DNA of 35,178 nt. It comes from Candidatus Omnitrophota bacterium. Lineage in GTDB: Bacteria; Omnitrophota; Gorgyraeia; B26-G9. The stretch is taken from contig JACQZH010000006.1 in NCBI GenBank assembly GCA_016213925.1, positions 1 to 35,178 of the forward strand, written 5' to 3'. The translations under genes and the position numbers were made by a program. Of the stretch, positions 17,205-25,892 are shown in pieces (positions within the stretch are counted from its first letter, which is position 1; every line of letters starts with the position of its first letter). Below the pieces are notes generated by a model. It worked only from the letters and a program-made list of their open reading frames with translations. It was not told the origin of the DNA and made no database searches.

Positions 17205-18125
17205 TTAAAAAAATAATATTTTATCTATAATGCTAAACCTGTCAATTTCCCCGACAAGCTTGCCGTCATCAACAACAAAAAGCTTCGACTGATTTTTTAC
17301 CGCCAGCTCAAACACTATTTCCAGTAAAGTCGCGTCCTTGGAGATTACCGTAGTATCCTTAACAACAATATCCCTGGCTTTAAGTTCTTTTTTTATCTTA
17401 AAATATTTTTCAAACGGGTCAATATGCCTGACAAAAGATACTGTGTTCAGATGTTTAAAAAACTCCGGAATCCCATGGAGAAAAATTTCTGAACACGCAA
17501 TTTGCCCGCAAATCCTGCCCTCGCTATCTATTACCGGAACAATGTCTAAATGGCTCAAATGCATAATACGCGTTACATCCTCAACCGAGGAGTCCATTTT
17601 AACAGAGGCTTTTACCGGCCTCATTATATCGCCGGCGCGGATTGTCTTAGTCGCGTTAAGGTTATGTTCTTTAAATTTTTCGCTGATCTGGCCCGCGCTC
17701 ATACCGTTAAATAATGTGTCAATATACTTTGTTTCATTTAAGAAACGGATAATCGCTGACATCGTCTGAAGAATAATATACGGTTCTTCTGTCGAAGAAA
17801 TCATCAAGCATATAAAATTTACCGGTAAACCGTCAAGGCTGTTAAAATCGATATTTTTTTTGTTTATCCCGATAACAACAACAAATTTCTCCCAGCCTTT
17901 AATCCGGGCATGCGGAAATGCCACTCTTTGCCCAAGCCCTGTTGTCTGCATTTTCTCCCTGGCCATAACTTCTTCCAAAGCTTTTTCAAAAGAAATTTTT
18001 CCCGCGAAAACATCCTTTTTCTTAAAAACCTTCTCCACAAGAACGCGGATAGCACCCTCTTTATTCGCCGCGTCAAGATTGGCTGCGATCAGTTCCGGCA
18101 TTACATACTGGCTAATATCAATCAT
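17205..18125 (-). CDS. PTS EIIA (type 2)-CBS pair fusion protein
   Basis: 306 aa. Residues ~1-150 form a fructose/nitrogen-type EIIA domain (PF00359) with the phospho-acceptor H72 in VAFPHARI. Residues ~163-306 form a CBS pair (AGDIMRPVKASVKMDSSVEDV... and KARDIVVKDTTVISKDATLLEI), which normally binds adenine nucleotides. No EIIB or EIIC domain is attached. Together with the ion transporter directly downstream, this looks like a module in which phosphorylation state and nucleotide level tune ion transport; that is inference. GAGGGG precedes the ATG, and the terminator of the Ehr operon lies immediately upstream. Confidence 0.9.
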   Translation of the reverse strand: MIDISQYVMPELIAANLDAANKEGAIRVLVEKVFKKKDVFAGKISFEKALEEVMAREKMQTTGLGQRVAFPHARIKGWEKFVVVIGINKKNIDFNSLDGLPVNFICLMISSTEEPYIILQTMSAIIRFLNETKYIDTLFNGMSAGQISEKFKEHNLNATKTIRAGDIMRPVKASVKMDSSVEDVTRIMHLSHLDIVPVIDSEGRICGQIACSEIFLHGIPEFFKHLNTVSFVRHIDPFEKYFKIKKELKARDIVVKDTTVISKDATLLEIVFELAVKNQSKLFVVDDGKLVGEIDRFSIIDKILFF

Positions 18126-18157
18126 TGTTTATTTCCCCTCTTCAGTAATATACTTTC

Positions 18158-18192
18158 AAAAAAAGCACTGCTTGATATTTTACAGCAGCGCT
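18158..18192 (-). terminator. Terminator at the end of the Ehr operon
   Basis: Minus-strand AGCGCTGCT / AGCAGTGCT stem with one G-T pair and an 11-nt loop, followed by TTTTTTT. It separates the long operon from the EIIA-CBS/transporter pair. Confidence 0.78.
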
Positions 18193-18268
18193 ATTAATTT
18201 ACATGCATTTTTACGCTTTATAATAAATAGTATTTTACCGCTTACATTCTGATTAAATAAAAAATTTT

Positions 18269-19030
18269 TTAGCATTTCGCGCTGCCCATCAACTTTAATA
18301 ACCCATCAAGAATAGTTAATGGGTGCGGCGGGCACCCGGGGATATAAAGATCAACCGGAATAAGCGAATCTACTCCGTCATTGGTTTGCTCATGCCCGAT
18401 ATACGGCCCGCCAGATATTGCGCATGCCCCGACAGCAATAACAAGTTTAGGCGACGGTACTGCTTTATATGTTTTTTCAAGCGCTAACCGCATATTTTTT
18501 GTAACCGGGCCGGTTACTACGATTCCATCCGCATGGCGGGGCGAAGCAACAAACTGAATACCAAACCGGCCAAGGTCAAAACCAACTGTATTCAAAACAT
18601 TTATATCAAGTTCGCAGGCATTGCATCCGCCGGCGCTCACCTGACGTAATTTCAATGACCGTCCAAAGATATGTTTTATTCTTTTTTTAACCTCTCTGCT
18701 ATTTTGTTCCGGTTTATTTGAAATTATCAGGCCTTTTCTTTCTTTTACCGCCAAGCGATATTCTCGTGTAAAAGTTATTGCCTTATCTGCACAGATTCTT
18801 TGGCATTCTCCGCAAAAAAGGCATCGTCCCAGGTCAAGCAAAAGGCCATCTCCTTCTATGCCGACCGCTCCCGTAGGACAAATAATTTTGCACTTCTGGC
18901 AATCCTCTTTAGAAATATTAGGCCGCACACAAGGCCTGCCTAAAAACCTTTCCGGCAAAGATTCATTTTTTACAGGCAAAGGCATCGTCCTATAGCCTTG
19001 TTTTAATCTCGCAAATAATGTTTTGATCAT
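18269..19030 (-). CDS. Ferredoxin-NuoB fusion subunit of Ehr complex (HyfH-HyfI-like)
   Basis: 253 aa. The track start at 19066 is a TTG inside the upstream gene; ATG at 19030 has AGGA 9 nt upstream and is preferred. Residues ~1-90 align by motif to HyfH/HycF: the second cluster motif is complete (C70, C73, C76, C80), while the first reads KEDCQKCKIICP, with Lys41 where the first cysteine is expected. Residues ~130-253 are NuoB/HyfI-like with all four [4Fe-4S] ligands (C136, C139, C203, C233). The protein would carry electrons to or from the NuoD-like subunit. The fusion of two normally separate subunits is notable. It is last in the operon. Confidence 0.85.
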   Translation of the reverse strand: MIKTLFARLKQGYRTMPLPVKNESLPERFLGRPCVRPNISKEDCQKCKIICPTGAVGIEGDGLLLDLGRCLFCGECQRICADKAITFTREYRLAVKERKGLIISNKPEQNSREVKKRIKHIFGRSLKLRQVSAGGCNACELDINVLNTVGFDLGRFGIQFVASPRHADGIVVTGPVTKNMRLALEKTYKAVPSPKLVIAVGACAISGGPYIGHEQTNDGVDSLIPVDLYIPGCPPHPLTILDGLLKLMGSAKC

Positions 19031-19047
19031 ATCAATCCTAATTTTCC

Positions 19048-20001
19048 TTAAAGATCGTGGCCGCAATATGATAGATTAAAACTTTTATTGCACAGAGGAA
19101 AATTTGATATTTCCTCCCCTCGAAGTGCCATTGCCAACCCAGCCCAATTATGAAATGACGGGTCAACAATTTTATATTGCGCTATATTCCCATTTTTGTC
19201 GGTCAAAACAGCATGACAGATCTCTCCGCGCCAGCCTTCAACCAATGAGACCGCTATATTTTCCCGTTTTATTGCGCTAACTGGCGCTATAATCTCGCCT
19301 TCAGGTAAATTATTCAACTGGTCCAGTATAAATTCAACTGACTTTTGTATCTCAAGCCACCGCACAAAAGCACGGCTAAAAACATCTCCAGAAGAATACG
19401 TTGATAAAGGTATCTGGGAAAATTGAAAAATGCCTGCAGGGAAATCAAAACGAACATCACGTTCGATCCCGCAGGCTCGCGCGCTAACTCCAACTAACCC
19501 GAGATCTAAAGCTGTCTGTTTTGTTAAAAAACCAGTTTCATCAAACCTATCCACTACCAAGGAAGAATCCCATAATAGAGATACTGCGCTTCTAACATCC
19601 TCAATTGCCTTCACTAAACACTTCTTTAATTCTGCGGCCATTTTATCATTCAGATCAAACAATACGCCTCCTGGCCTTATCATATTACGGCCAAATCTAT
19701 TGCCGCAAATTAACGCTGTCAAGTTAAGAAAATCGCCTCTTAATCTTCCGCAATATGACGCTGTAGGCAAATATCCAATGTCATTAGCTAAAGCCCCCAA
19801 ATCGCCGGTATGATTAGCCAACCTTTCTAATTCAAGCATAATAGCCCTAAGAGCGAAAGCTCTTAACGAAACCTCACAATCCGACAAACTTTCTATTGCT
19901 TGAGCATATGCCAGCGAATATCCAACCGTTGTATCTCCTGCCGCAGTTTCCACATAATGGATGTACGGGCCCAACAGCCACTTCATGAATCTCATCTCCA
20001 T
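19048..20001 (-). CDS. NuoD/HyfG-like large subunit without NiFe cysteines (C-terminal part of a split gene)
   Basis: Homology starts at YVETAAGDTTVGYSLAYAQAIE and runs to the end (NKSFNLSYCGHDL). In NiFe hydrogenases the first motif contains CGIC and the last DPCxxC. Here they read TAAGD and DPSFHNW, so no NiFe centre can be bound. This is the hallmark of energy-converting hydrogenase-related (Ehr) proteins. The segment that should join it to the NuoC-like domain (GPVH...EPGHFRF...RGIE) is missing, and the two parts lie in different frames. ATG at 20001 is a possible start with only a weak ribosome binding site (AGG); the longer track start (20151) is just an out-of-frame reading of the NuoC gene. 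Confidence 0.78.
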   Translation of the reverse strand: MEMRFMKWLLGPYIHYVETAAGDTTVGYSLAYAQAIESLSDCEVSLRAFALRAIMLELERLANHTGDLGALANDIGYLPTASYCGRLRGDFLNLTALICGNRFGRNMIRPGGVLFDLNDKMAAELKKCLVKAIEDVRSAVSLLWDSSLVVDRFDETGFLTKQTALDLGLVGVSARACGIERDVRFDFPAGIFQFSQIPLSTYSSGDVFSRAFVRWLEIQKSVEFILDQLNNLPEGEIIAPVSAIKRENIAVSLVEGWRGEICHAVLTDKNGNIAQYKIVDPSFHNWAGLAMALRGEEISNFPLCNKSFNLSYCGHDL

Positions 20002-20434
20002 TAACCTGCAAAAAATTTGTGACTGATGGTATAATTTCCTGCTTTTCAAAATTATTCGAACTTTTTTTATAAAGCTCATGAAACCTAATTGGTTTAAGCC
20101 ACGGGTGCCCATCAGGATATATTCCCCACTGCTCAAAGATTTCCCGTTCAAACCAATGAACTTGCGGAATCTGAACTGTCAACGAAGGATATGAATCTTT
20201 AACAGAAGTAGAAAAAATTTCCAGCCACCCGTCTTTATCATACGCGCGAACCATCATAAGATTAACTGACCCGTTTTCATTCGGATACCCCCAGAAAGAA
20301 ACTACCCTCGCGCCTTTATTTGCTCCTTCGATAACACAATCGCGAAATTCGCCAAACGGCAAAAGAGGAATATCCCCTAAAGGCTTCTCCTGAGAATTAC
20401 GTACTCTTAAAAGACGCTGTGCCATTAAAACCAT
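19874..20434 (-). CDS. NuoC/HycE-N-like subunit (N-terminal part of a split gene)
   Basis: 186-aa ORF whose first ~155 residues are a NuoC-type domain: VHWFEREIFEQWGIYPDGHPWL is the family signature, followed by the junction DEIHEVAVGPVH seen in fused HycE/HyfG proteins. After GPVH the frame leaves the conserved path (the expected AGIIEPGHFRF is absent), and the last ~30 residues are out-of-frame NuoD sequence. It overlaps the end of the HyfF-like gene by 10 nt; an alternative ATG at 20425 forms a TAATG overlap. The function would be docking of the hydrophilic arm, if the protein is made. Confidence 0.78.
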   Translation of the reverse strand: MVLMAQRLLRVRNSQEKPLGDIPLLPFGEFRDCVIEGANKGARVVSFWGYPNENGSVNLMMVRAYDKDGWLEIFSTSVKDSYPSLTVQIPQVHWFEREIFEQWGIYPDGHPWLKPIRFHELYKKSSNNFEKQEIIPSVTNFLQVNGDEIHEVAVGPVHPLCGNCGRRYNGWIFAGICSSNRKFVGL

Positions 20435-21894
20435 CCCAATCCTTTAGCCGCTGCTTCTAAAGCGCGGGTTAACCAAACGGGGAAAAACACGCCAATCCCA
20501 ATAGCTAAAACAAAAAAAACTACTGGAGTAAGTGTTCTCCAAAAAGCATTTGCCTGGCGCAAATCACTCTTACTCTTCTTTTCGGCTGAAACGCCCTGCA
20601 CCATTGAAATAAATATCCGCGTCATTCCGATAAAAACAACCGCTAAAGTAATTAAAAAACAAACAGTGACCCCATAGCGCCCTTGTAATAACGCTTCCTT
20701 CAGAATGATAAATTTACCAAAAAAAATAACGGATGGCGGCATTCCTGTTATTAACAAGAAGCCAACCATCCAAAGCACTCCGGACCGGCACATTTCCCCT
20801 GCGGCAATCCCCTGGATATCCGATATTTTTTTTGTCTTAAAATAAGAAAAAATATTCCCGGCAACGAAAAATAACCCCGCTTTGGTTAACGAATGCCCTA
20901 ACATGTTTGCCATTGCGCCAAAAACAGCGCCCCCTCCCAAACCAATGCCTAGAGTTATTATCCCCATATGTTCTATACTTGAATACGCCAGCATTCTTTT
21001 GTAATCCGTTTGCCCTAAAATAAACACCGCCGCAAACAGAATAGATAAAAGCCCAAAAACAATAAATATCTCCTGGCAATATGACTGAAGCCCGGCCGCG
21101 ATACAGATTTGATAGCCGCGTAAAATTCCTAAAAAAGCGCAATTAAGCAATGCCCCTGAAAGAAGCGCCGAAACAACAGACGGCGCTTCACTATGAGCGT
21201 CAGGCAGCCATGTATGAAAAGGAGCAAGCCCCATCTTTGTGCCGTATCCGACAAATAAGAGCAGGAATGCCGCTTTTAACCATGGTATATTTATCTGCCA
21301 GGCATTTTCTATCACTTTAGCTAAAAGCATCTCTGATTGATTATTATTCGCAACAGCCAGAAAAAAGATCCCCAGCAAAGCTACCGCAATTCCCACAGAA
21401 CAGATTAGAAGGTATTTCCATGTCGCTTCCAGAGAACGTTTGGTACGATGAAAATATATTAAAGGCGCGCTTGCCAAGGTTGTTGCCTCAACGCCAACCC
21501 ATAAAAGAGCTAAATGCTGACTGGCAATAACTGTTGTCATCGTCGAAAGAAATAATAAAAAACATCCGCTGAAAACCGCTTCATTAGAAAAAATCTTATG
21601 CTTTTTATTCTCATCTTTAAAATGCCCGCTTTCATTAGATAAATACTGGACACCATAAAGTGACGCCCCCAAAAACAGGACACTAGTAATAATCAAAAAT
21701 ACAAAACTCACATCATCAAAAACAAACCATCCGCCCAAAAGCCCGAAGTCCTGTTTGCCCCATGCAAAACAAGTTAGAGCCAGATGCGCCCCGGAACAGG
21801 CAACGATTACGCCCCTGCGCATAAAATCATCCCGGATAAAAAATGAAACTACTCCAAAAAAAAGCGGGATCGTGATTAATAATACAGTAACCAT
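20425..21894 (-). CDS. hyfF: HyfF-like antiporter-type membrane subunit
   Basis: 489 aa, about 14 membrane helices, proton-conducting membrane transporter family (PF00361; relatives NuoL/M/N and Mrp subunits). Conserved ion-path features include the TM5-region glutamate in LLWVGVEATTLASAPLI and GTKMGLAPFHTWLPDAHSEAPSVVSALLSG with its lysine and histidines. It would move H+ or Na+ across the inner membrane when the complex turns over. It is 10 nt from the HyfE-like gene upstream and overlaps the NuoC-like gene downstream. AGGA lies before ATG. Confidence 0.9.
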   Translation of the reverse strand: MVTVLLITIPLFFGVVSFFIRDDFMRRGVIVACSGAHLALTCFAWGKQDFGLLGGWFVFDDVSFVFLIITSVLFLGASLYGVQYLSNESGHFKDENKKHKIFSNEAVFSGCFLLFLSTMTTVIASQHLALLWVGVEATTLASAPLIYFHRTKRSLEATWKYLLICSVGIAVALLGIFFLAVANNNQSEMLLAKVIENAWQINIPWLKAAFLLLFVGYGTKMGLAPFHTWLPDAHSEAPSVVSALLSGALLNCAFLGILRGYQICIAAGLQSYCQEIFIVFGLLSILFAAVFILGQTDYKRMLAYSSIEHMGIITLGIGLGGGAVFGAMANMLGHSLTKAGLFFVAGNIFSYFKTKKISDIQGIAAGEMCRSGVLWMVGFLLITGMPPSVIFFGKFIILKEALLQGRYGVTVCFLITLAVVFIGMTRIFISMVQGVSAEKKSKSDLRQANAFWRTLTPVVFFVLAIGIGVFFPVWLTRALEAAAKGLGWF

Positions 21895-21904
21895 CTTATA
21901 ATTC

Positions 21905-22564
21905 CTATTTTTTGGTTATTAAATCTTTAAGTTCCGATAATTTATGCGTATCAATATGGTCAAATTCCCGGCTAATATGGAATATCGCGATTCCCATGAC
22001 AAACACCGCCACAAAAATATCCAGCAAAATAGCTAATTCAACCAAGAAAGATTGCGCCCCTAAAAAAACCGCGCCAAAAAGAAAAATGCCGTTTTCTAAC
22101 ACCAGATATCCGATTACTTGAGTTATTGCTTTCATCCGGCTGACTATTATCAACGCGCCGGTAAAAAAAGTCGCGAAAGACACTGGCGCGGCCAAATACG
22201 AAATAAGCGGCTGCGCATACTCTAACCGGCTGGTTAGCCAAAAAGACAGCGCGAACATAAGCACGCCCATCAACAATGAAAGCGGATATCCTCCTAAAGG
22301 TTCGACTTCTTTTCTAATATTCGCTTCCCGCAAAGCCCGGAACAATAATCCTGGAAATATCATGCCTTTCAAAATAATACTGAAAAAAGAAATAATAATA
22401 ATTCCCGGCAGAATCGAATGAATATCAATTATCACCGGCATGAATCCTACCAGAATTCCCTGGACAGCAGCTATTTGTATGCATGTTCTAATCCGGCTTG
22501 ACGAAAGCATCATCAAATTCATAAGCAATACCGTAACAATAACAAAATCAATAGGCATTTCCAT
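21905..22564 (-). CDS. hyfE: HyfE-like membrane subunit (NuoK-related)
   Basis: 219 aa, the usual HyfE length, with about six to seven membrane helices. The C-terminal half (ITQVIGYLVLENGIFLFG, ELAILLDIFVAVFVMGIAIFHI) carries the NuoK-like glutamate and aspartate typical of HyfE. It ends in a cytoplasmic tail DTHKLSELKDLITKK seen in the family. It is a membrane-arm subunit thought to couple redox chemistry to ion movement. A GAGG ribosome binding site precedes ATG, with a 4-nt gap to the HyfC-like gene. Confidence 0.87.
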   Translation of the reverse strand: MEMPIDFVIVTVLLMNLMMLSSSRIRTCIQIAAVQGILVGFMPVIIDIHSILPGIIIISFFSIILKGMIFPGLLFRALREANIRKEVEPLGGYPLSLLMGVLMFALSFWLTSRLEYAQPLISYLAAPVSFATFFTGALIIVSRMKAITQVIGYLVLENGIFLFGAVFLGAQSFLVELAILLDIFVAVFVMGIAIFHISREFDHIDTHKLSELKDLITKK

Positions 22565-22568
22565 TTTT

Positions 22569-23477
22569 TTACCTCATTGTAAGTATCAAAGCAACCACAG
22601 ATAACGCCAACGCTATAATTAAAAAATGCGGAACTTTTAATAAACGCAGCCGCGCGAGAACCGATTCCACAATCCCGACAATAACCGCAAGAAAAATCAT
22701 TCCAAAGATAAAAATTGCGACATCAATTCCCCATCCGCGAGAACATGCTCCCAAAAACATACTTACCAGTAATGTCCCCAAAAGCCAAAATTTCACTGCG
22801 GCTCCATAAAGAATATATGCAAAATCAACTCCTCCATGATCCAAAACCATAACCTCATGAATCATGGTTAGTTCCAAATGAGTATTAGGATCATCCACCG
22901 GGATGCGGGAATTTTCAGATAAAAAAACAATAAAAATTGCACCAAAAACCAAATAAATTCCTGGGCCGAAAGCTGCCCAGGAATTTATAACCGCGCTGGA
23001 AAATATCCCCGAAAGAGAAATGCTTCCTGTTAAACGCGCTAAAGCCGCCAAACTTAAAAATAATGACGGCTCGGCAAAAGCAGCAAATTGGACCTCCCTG
23101 CTGGCCCCCATGCCTTCAAAACTCGAACCAGTATCAAGAGCCGCCATGACAGTAAAAAAACGCGCAAGCCCCAACAAATAAATAAATAATACTATATCGC
23201 CATCAAATGAGATTAACGATGGATATCCGGTAAAAGGAATCAATGCCGAAGCAATTACAACTGCACTCAAACTAACTATCGGCCCGGCAACAAAAATCCA
23301 TGTTGTTGTTTTGCTGTATACAGCTCCTTTTCTAAGCAATTTAAAAATATCATAGTACAACTGTAATAAAGGGCTCCCTTTCCGTCCGGCAAAAAAAGCT
23401 TTCGTGCGGTTAATCACTCCGAACAAAAACGGAGAAAGGATTAGAATTAAAATAAACTGTACTATCTTCGTATGCAT
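22569..23477 (-). CDS. hyfC: HyfC/HycD-like membrane subunit (NuoH-related)
   Basis: 302 aa with eight hydrophobic helices. The NuoH-family core is clear: PLLQLYYDIFKLLRKGAVYS, and the cytoplasmic loop ENSRIPVDDPNTHLELTMIHEVMVLDH rich in acidic residues that links the iron-sulfur arm to the membrane arm. The track start (23492) is TTG; the ATG at 23477 lies 2 nt after the preceding stop and is used here. Subunit order matches hyf-type operons. Confidence 0.9.
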   Translation of the reverse strand: MHTKIVQFILILILSPFLFGVINRTKAFFAGRKGSPLLQLYYDIFKLLRKGAVYSKTTTWIFVAGPIVSLSAVVIASALIPFTGYPSLISFDGDIVLFIYLLGLARFFTVMAALDTGSSFEGMGASREVQFAAFAEPSLFLSLAALARLTGSISLSGIFSSAVINSWAAFGPGIYLVFGAIFIVFLSENSRIPVDDPNTHLELTMIHEVMVLDHGGVDFAYILYGAAVKFWLLGTLLVSMFLGACSRGWGIDVAIFIFGMIFLAVIVGIVESVLARLRLLKVPHFLIIALALSVVALILTMR

Positions 23478-23479
23478 TT

Positions 23480-25180
23480 TTATAATTTCCAAATAAAAAG
23501 CGCGATCAGAGTAAATAAAATATACAAAATATACAAATGTAACTGCCCATGCTGAACCCCTGTTAATCTTTCCGCTAATCGATGAATAAATTTAAGCGCG
23601 GGACGAAAAACCGTTTCACTAAATAAATCTGCTGTTTCAGTTTTAAAAAACGAAACATCAGGGAAATATTCAGAAATTTTAGGCCCATGTTTTTGAGTTC
23701 TTAGAATACCTCTAAAAAAATCCGCAATAGGCTGCACATATGAAGATGCGGTATACTGCATGCGCGCTTCGGGTTTTGCATACCCGCAATCCCAGGTAAG
23801 AACACGTTCTACGCGCCTGCCTTTAAGCAGCATTTGACGCAGCGCAGCTATCAATAAAATTAAGACTGTGGCTAAACATCCAATCAAAGCTAAAGACGCG
23901 ATAATTCCCAAACAAACAAAAACCGTTATCCCTGATCCAAATATACCCTTTAAAGAAGCAAAATAAATCAAAAACTCGCTTATAAATCCGTTTAGCACTG
24001 GTAGTCCGCAAATCGCGGCAGCGCCAACAAGAAAACAAAACCCGGTTACAGGCATTTTTTTAAGCAGCCCCCCTAAAAGATCTATTTTCCTAGTACCGGT
24101 TTCATGTAAAATAACTCCTGCCCCAAGAAAAAGCAACCCTTTAAAAAATGCGTGATTAATAACATGCAGCAATCCTCCGGCAAATCCCAGAACGATTAAG
24201 GTGGGATTATTCATGCTCATCCCCAAAACGCCTAATCCTATTCCCATTGAAATAATGCCGATATTTTCAATACTTGAATATGCCAAAAGCCGTTTTAAAT
24301 CCTGCTGGGCCAATGCAAATAAAATCCCGAAAATTCCTGAAACAATTCCTATAAAAATCAGCAGCCATCCCCACCATACGCAAGGCGTACCCAAAAAATT
24401 TATAACTCTAAGTAAACCATAAATTCCGGTTTTTATCATTACCCCTGACATAACCGCCGAAACATGGCTCGGTGCTGCCGGATGCGCCTCCGGAAGCCAA
24501 ATATGCATCGGCATAAATCCGGCTTTTGTCCCAAACCCGATTAACGCGCAAAGAAAAATTATTGAATGCAGAAAACCCGGAGCAGTTATTTGGCTCCCGG
24601 GGAAATCAAACGAACCGCTATCTTTGCTCAATAAAATAAACATTGCCAGCAAAAAAAGTGTTCCGATTTGGGCAGCAATCAAATAGATCAACCCGGCTTG
24701 AGCAGCCTCTTTCTTTTCTCCTTCAAACAATACCAGAAAAAATGAACTCATTGACATCATTTCCCAGGCCAATAAAAAAAGAATCGCATTACGGCTAATC
24801 ACCACAAGCACCATGCTGGCAATAAGCAGATTAAAAAAGAACCACGCGCTTCCTATATTCTTCTTTCCATAATAATGCCGCAAATATTCCGCTCCATATA
24901 AAGCAGCCAACGCGGACAGAATAAAGATCGGGAATAAAAACAACGCCCCCAAACTATCTATCGCCACAGATAAAGAACCATCGGGGACAAACCAAGGAAT
25001 GCTTAATTCAGCACAGCCAGGACTATTATAAACGATAAAAAGAGAGCTTAATCCCAATACGCATGCGCAGACAGCGCCTATTGCGCCAATATAATTTGCT
25101 AACTTGACAAACCGGTTTAAGCTAAGCGCAAGCAATCCGCTCATTATAAATATGGTTAATGAACAAAATACTATATTCAT
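23480..25180 (-). CDS. hyfB: HyfB/HycC-like antiporter-type membrane subunit
   Basis: 566 aa, about 15-16 membrane helices, PF00361 family. Conserved elements are the glutamate in LLAWEMMSMSSFFLVLFE, GTKAGFMPMHIWLPEAHPAAPSHVSAVMSG and the lysine in LLAYSSIENIGII surroundings. The C-terminal part is longer than in HyfF, with a loop (RRVERVLTWDCGYAKPEARMQYTASSY split by helices) that is characteristic of HyfB/HycC. It would form a distal ion channel of the complex. The preferred start is ATG at 25180 (the track start is TTG). It follows the HTH-EIIA gene by 34 nt. Confidence 0.9.
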   Translation of the reverse strand: MNIVFCSLTIFIMSGLLALSLNRFVKLANYIGAIGAVCACVLGLSSLFIVYNSPGCAELSIPWFVPDGSLSVAIDSLGALFLFPIFILSALAALYGAEYLRHYYGKKNIGSAWFFFNLLIASMVLVVISRNAILFLLAWEMMSMSSFFLVLFEGEKKEAAQAGLIYLIAAQIGTLFLLAMFILLSKDSGSFDFPGSQITAPGFLHSIIFLCALIGFGTKAGFMPMHIWLPEAHPAAPSHVSAVMSGVMIKTGIYGLLRVINFLGTPCVWWGWLLIFIGIVSGIFGILFALAQQDLKRLLAYSSIENIGIISMGIGLGVLGMSMNNPTLIVLGFAGGLLHVINHAFFKGLLFLGAGVILHETGTRKIDLLGGLLKKMPVTGFCFLVGAAAICGLPVLNGFISEFLIYFASLKGIFGSGITVFVCLGIIASLALIGCLATVLILLIAALRQMLLKGRRVERVLTWDCGYAKPEARMQYTASSYVQPIADFFRGILRTQKHGPKISEYFPDVSFFKTETADLFSETVFRPALKFIHRLAERLTGVQHGQLHLYILYILFTLIALFIWKL

Positions 25181-25214
25181 ATGCAAATTTTTCTTTCATT
25201 ACAAAAACGTTGGC

Positions 25215-25892
25215 CTATTGACCCAATAATTGTTCCGCTTTTTCAATTTCGCACACTATAATTTCCCGGGATTTTTGCTTTACAAGCGCATCTTTCACAC
25301 CATCATCTTTCAAAACAAAAGCTATTATTGAAAGCATTTTTAAATGGCTTCTGACAGTTGGGCTGATTAAAGTAACCAGGCAATTAACCGGCTTACCGTC
25401 TATCGCGCCGAAATCAACAGGCTTTTCAGAAAAACAAATTGATACTATTACATGCGGGATATGGGTAACGATAGGATACCGCGCATGCGGAATTGCGATT
25501 CCATCCCCAAACCCTGTAGATCCAAGTTCTTCTCTAAGAAGCATCGCGCTTAGAAGGCCTTCTCTGCTAACCTCGCCGGGTAAATCCAAGGAATAAACAA
25601 CCGAACTAAGCAAAGCTTTCTTATCATTACCTTTAACATTATAGTAAATTCCGCCTTTCCTGATTGTTTGTGTCAATGAATTACCCGTAATGTGATTTCC
25701 AGTAACATCACTAAACATTTCCTTTGAAATGCTTATTTTTTGAGCTGTTGCCCAGTCTAATATTTCCACCCTGTTAAACCGGTATTGCTCGTGAATCCGA
25801 TAAACAGGAATCTTCCGTTTTTTTATCCAGCGATAAATAGTTTTCTCTGTGACATTCAACAATTTAGATAAATCTTTTACGCTTAACTGCAT
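25215..25892 (-). CDS. HTH (excisionase-type)-PTS EIIA fusion regulator 2
   Basis: 225 aa. The start is ATG at 25892, with GGAGG 5 nt upstream; the track TTG is rejected. Residues 1-50 are an HTH_17/excisionase-like DNA-binding domain (LSVKDLSKLLNVTEKTIYRWIKKRKIPVYRI), then a ~45-residue linker and an EIIA type-2 domain with phospho-acceptor H136 (GIAIPHARYP). It likely reads a phosphorylation signal and controls transcription. It directly precedes hyfB, so the Ehr complex genes are the obvious candidate target. Its start overlaps the end of the glycosyltransferase gene by 29 nt. Confidence 0.88.
   Translation of the reverse strand: MQLSVKDLSKLLNVTEKTIYRWIKKRKIPVYRIHEQYRFNRVEILDWATAQKISISKEMFSDVTGNHITGNSLTQTIRKGGIYYNVKGNDKKALLSSVVYSLDLPGEVSREGLLSAMLLREELGSTGFGDGIAIPHARYPIVTHIPHVIVSICFSEKPVDFGAIDGKPVNCLVTLISPTVRSHLKMLSIIAFVLKDDGVKDALVKQKSREIIVCEIEKAEQLLGQ

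Noticed and set aside
20002-20151. N-terminal extension of the NuoD-like ORF
   Set aside because: It is the out-of-frame reading of the NuoC-like gene, which has clear homology in the other frame.
18269-20434. Reading the complex as a true group 4 NiFe hydrogenase
   Set aside because: Both cysteine-pair motifs for the NiFe centre are replaced (TAAGD, DPSFHNW).
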